Of a stretch of DNA of 33,032 bases, positions 32,949 through 33,032 are shown piece by piece (within the stretch, counting starts at the first letter, position 1; each line of letters starts with the position of its first letter). The stretch covers positions 1 to 33,032 of the forward strand of contig JAUQQR010000017.1 of the NCBI GenBank assembly GCA_030549835.1. Direction: 5' to 3'. Origin of the DNA: Thermoproteota archaeon (GTDB lineage Archaea > Thermoproteota > Thermoprotei_A > Sulfolobales > Acidilobaceae). Under the pieces are notes generated by a model. It was not told the DNA's origin, ran no database searches, and saw only the letters and a program-made list of their open reading frames with translations. Made by a program: the position numbers and the translations under genes.

Positions 32949-33032
32949 GAAAAGCAGTCACAGTAAAAGGCTTTTAAGGTGCCTCTAATGTAGCTGTTCT
33001 CTGTTTTATAACTGTTTATACAAGTTTATATC
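32949..33032 (+). repeat. Right arm of 84-nt perfect inverted repeat
   Basis: These 84 bases are the exact reverse complement of 40-123. The match runs up to the last base of the window, so the repeat may be longer. The 185 bases between the MFS stop and this arm contain no gene I can support. Confidence 0.85.

Noticed and set aside
1-33032. CRISPR array or tRNA genes
   Set aside because: No regularly spaced direct repeats were seen, and no T-loop/acceptor pattern of a tRNA was found in the intergenic gaps by eye.

Overview
This window looks like part of a hyperthermophilic crenarchaeal chromosome (Thermoproteota, probably Desulfurococcales or a close relative; this placement is inference). 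Supporting signs are an AT-rich genome with many TTG and GTG starts behind GGTG/GAGG ribosome-binding sites, TATA-box promoters, archaeal ribosomal proteins eL19 and eL32, aIF2-alpha next to Nop10, aIF5A, ABCE1/RLI, ThiD-ThiN fusion, split methionyl-tRNA synthetase, a proteasome beta subunit, and an Rpo13-like protein.

Layout. 1-1.1 kb: an EamA/DMT transporter on the minus strand whose two ends both lie in mobile-element sequence. 1.3-3.5 kb: stand-alone MetRS C-terminal tRNA-binding domain, a PD-(D/E)xK-like protein and a double-hotdog thioesterase. 3.5-3.75 kb: a tnpB-less transposon remnant. 3.8-7.4 kb: ribosomal protein operon uL6-eL32-eL19-uL18-uS5-uL30-uL15 (minus), cut off from uS8 above and SecY below. 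7.5-12.5 kb: a plus-strand run with an unknown protein, Rpo13-like protein, DUF2139-like protein, an inactive-type proteasome beta, endonuclease V and a GT87-like glycosyltransferase. 12.5-16.4 kb (minus): ThiDN, a small Cys-rich protein behind a second transposon remnant, and a KaiC-like ATPase with a small helical partner. 16.6-21.3 kb: GcvT, S9 peptidase, zinc-ribbon protein, aIF5A, unknown protein. 21.3-21.9 kb: another remnant. 21.9-27.9 kb: MetRS, a DUF1512-like membrane pair, UPF0173 hydrolase, methionine aminopeptidase, IlvE. 28.1-31.1 kb: ABCE1, aIF2-alpha, Nop10. 31.3-32.8 kb: a small membrane protein and an MFS transporter of different base composition.

The core genes are mostly translation and its support: ribosomal proteins, aIF2-alpha, aIF5A, Nop10, ABCE1, both parts of MetRS, and MetAP for N-terminal processing.

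The most striking non-gene signal is a set of dispersed elements. Three (R1 954-1210 minus, R2 14389-14651 minus, R3 3520-3748 plus) share TATA-like boxes, an identical 19-nt block, a GCCCATGA core and a terminal GGGAAACG. Two others (R4 31087-31170, R5 about 21478-21650) also look like right ends of IS200/IS605 tnpB transposons. None has an intact tnpA or tnpB here. They may be dead MITE-like remnants, or promoter-bearing omega-RNA-like loci acting with a TnpB elsewhere. In addition, an 84-nt perfect inverted repeat sits at both ends of the window (40-123 and 32949-33032), with a degenerate third copy at 21721-21758.
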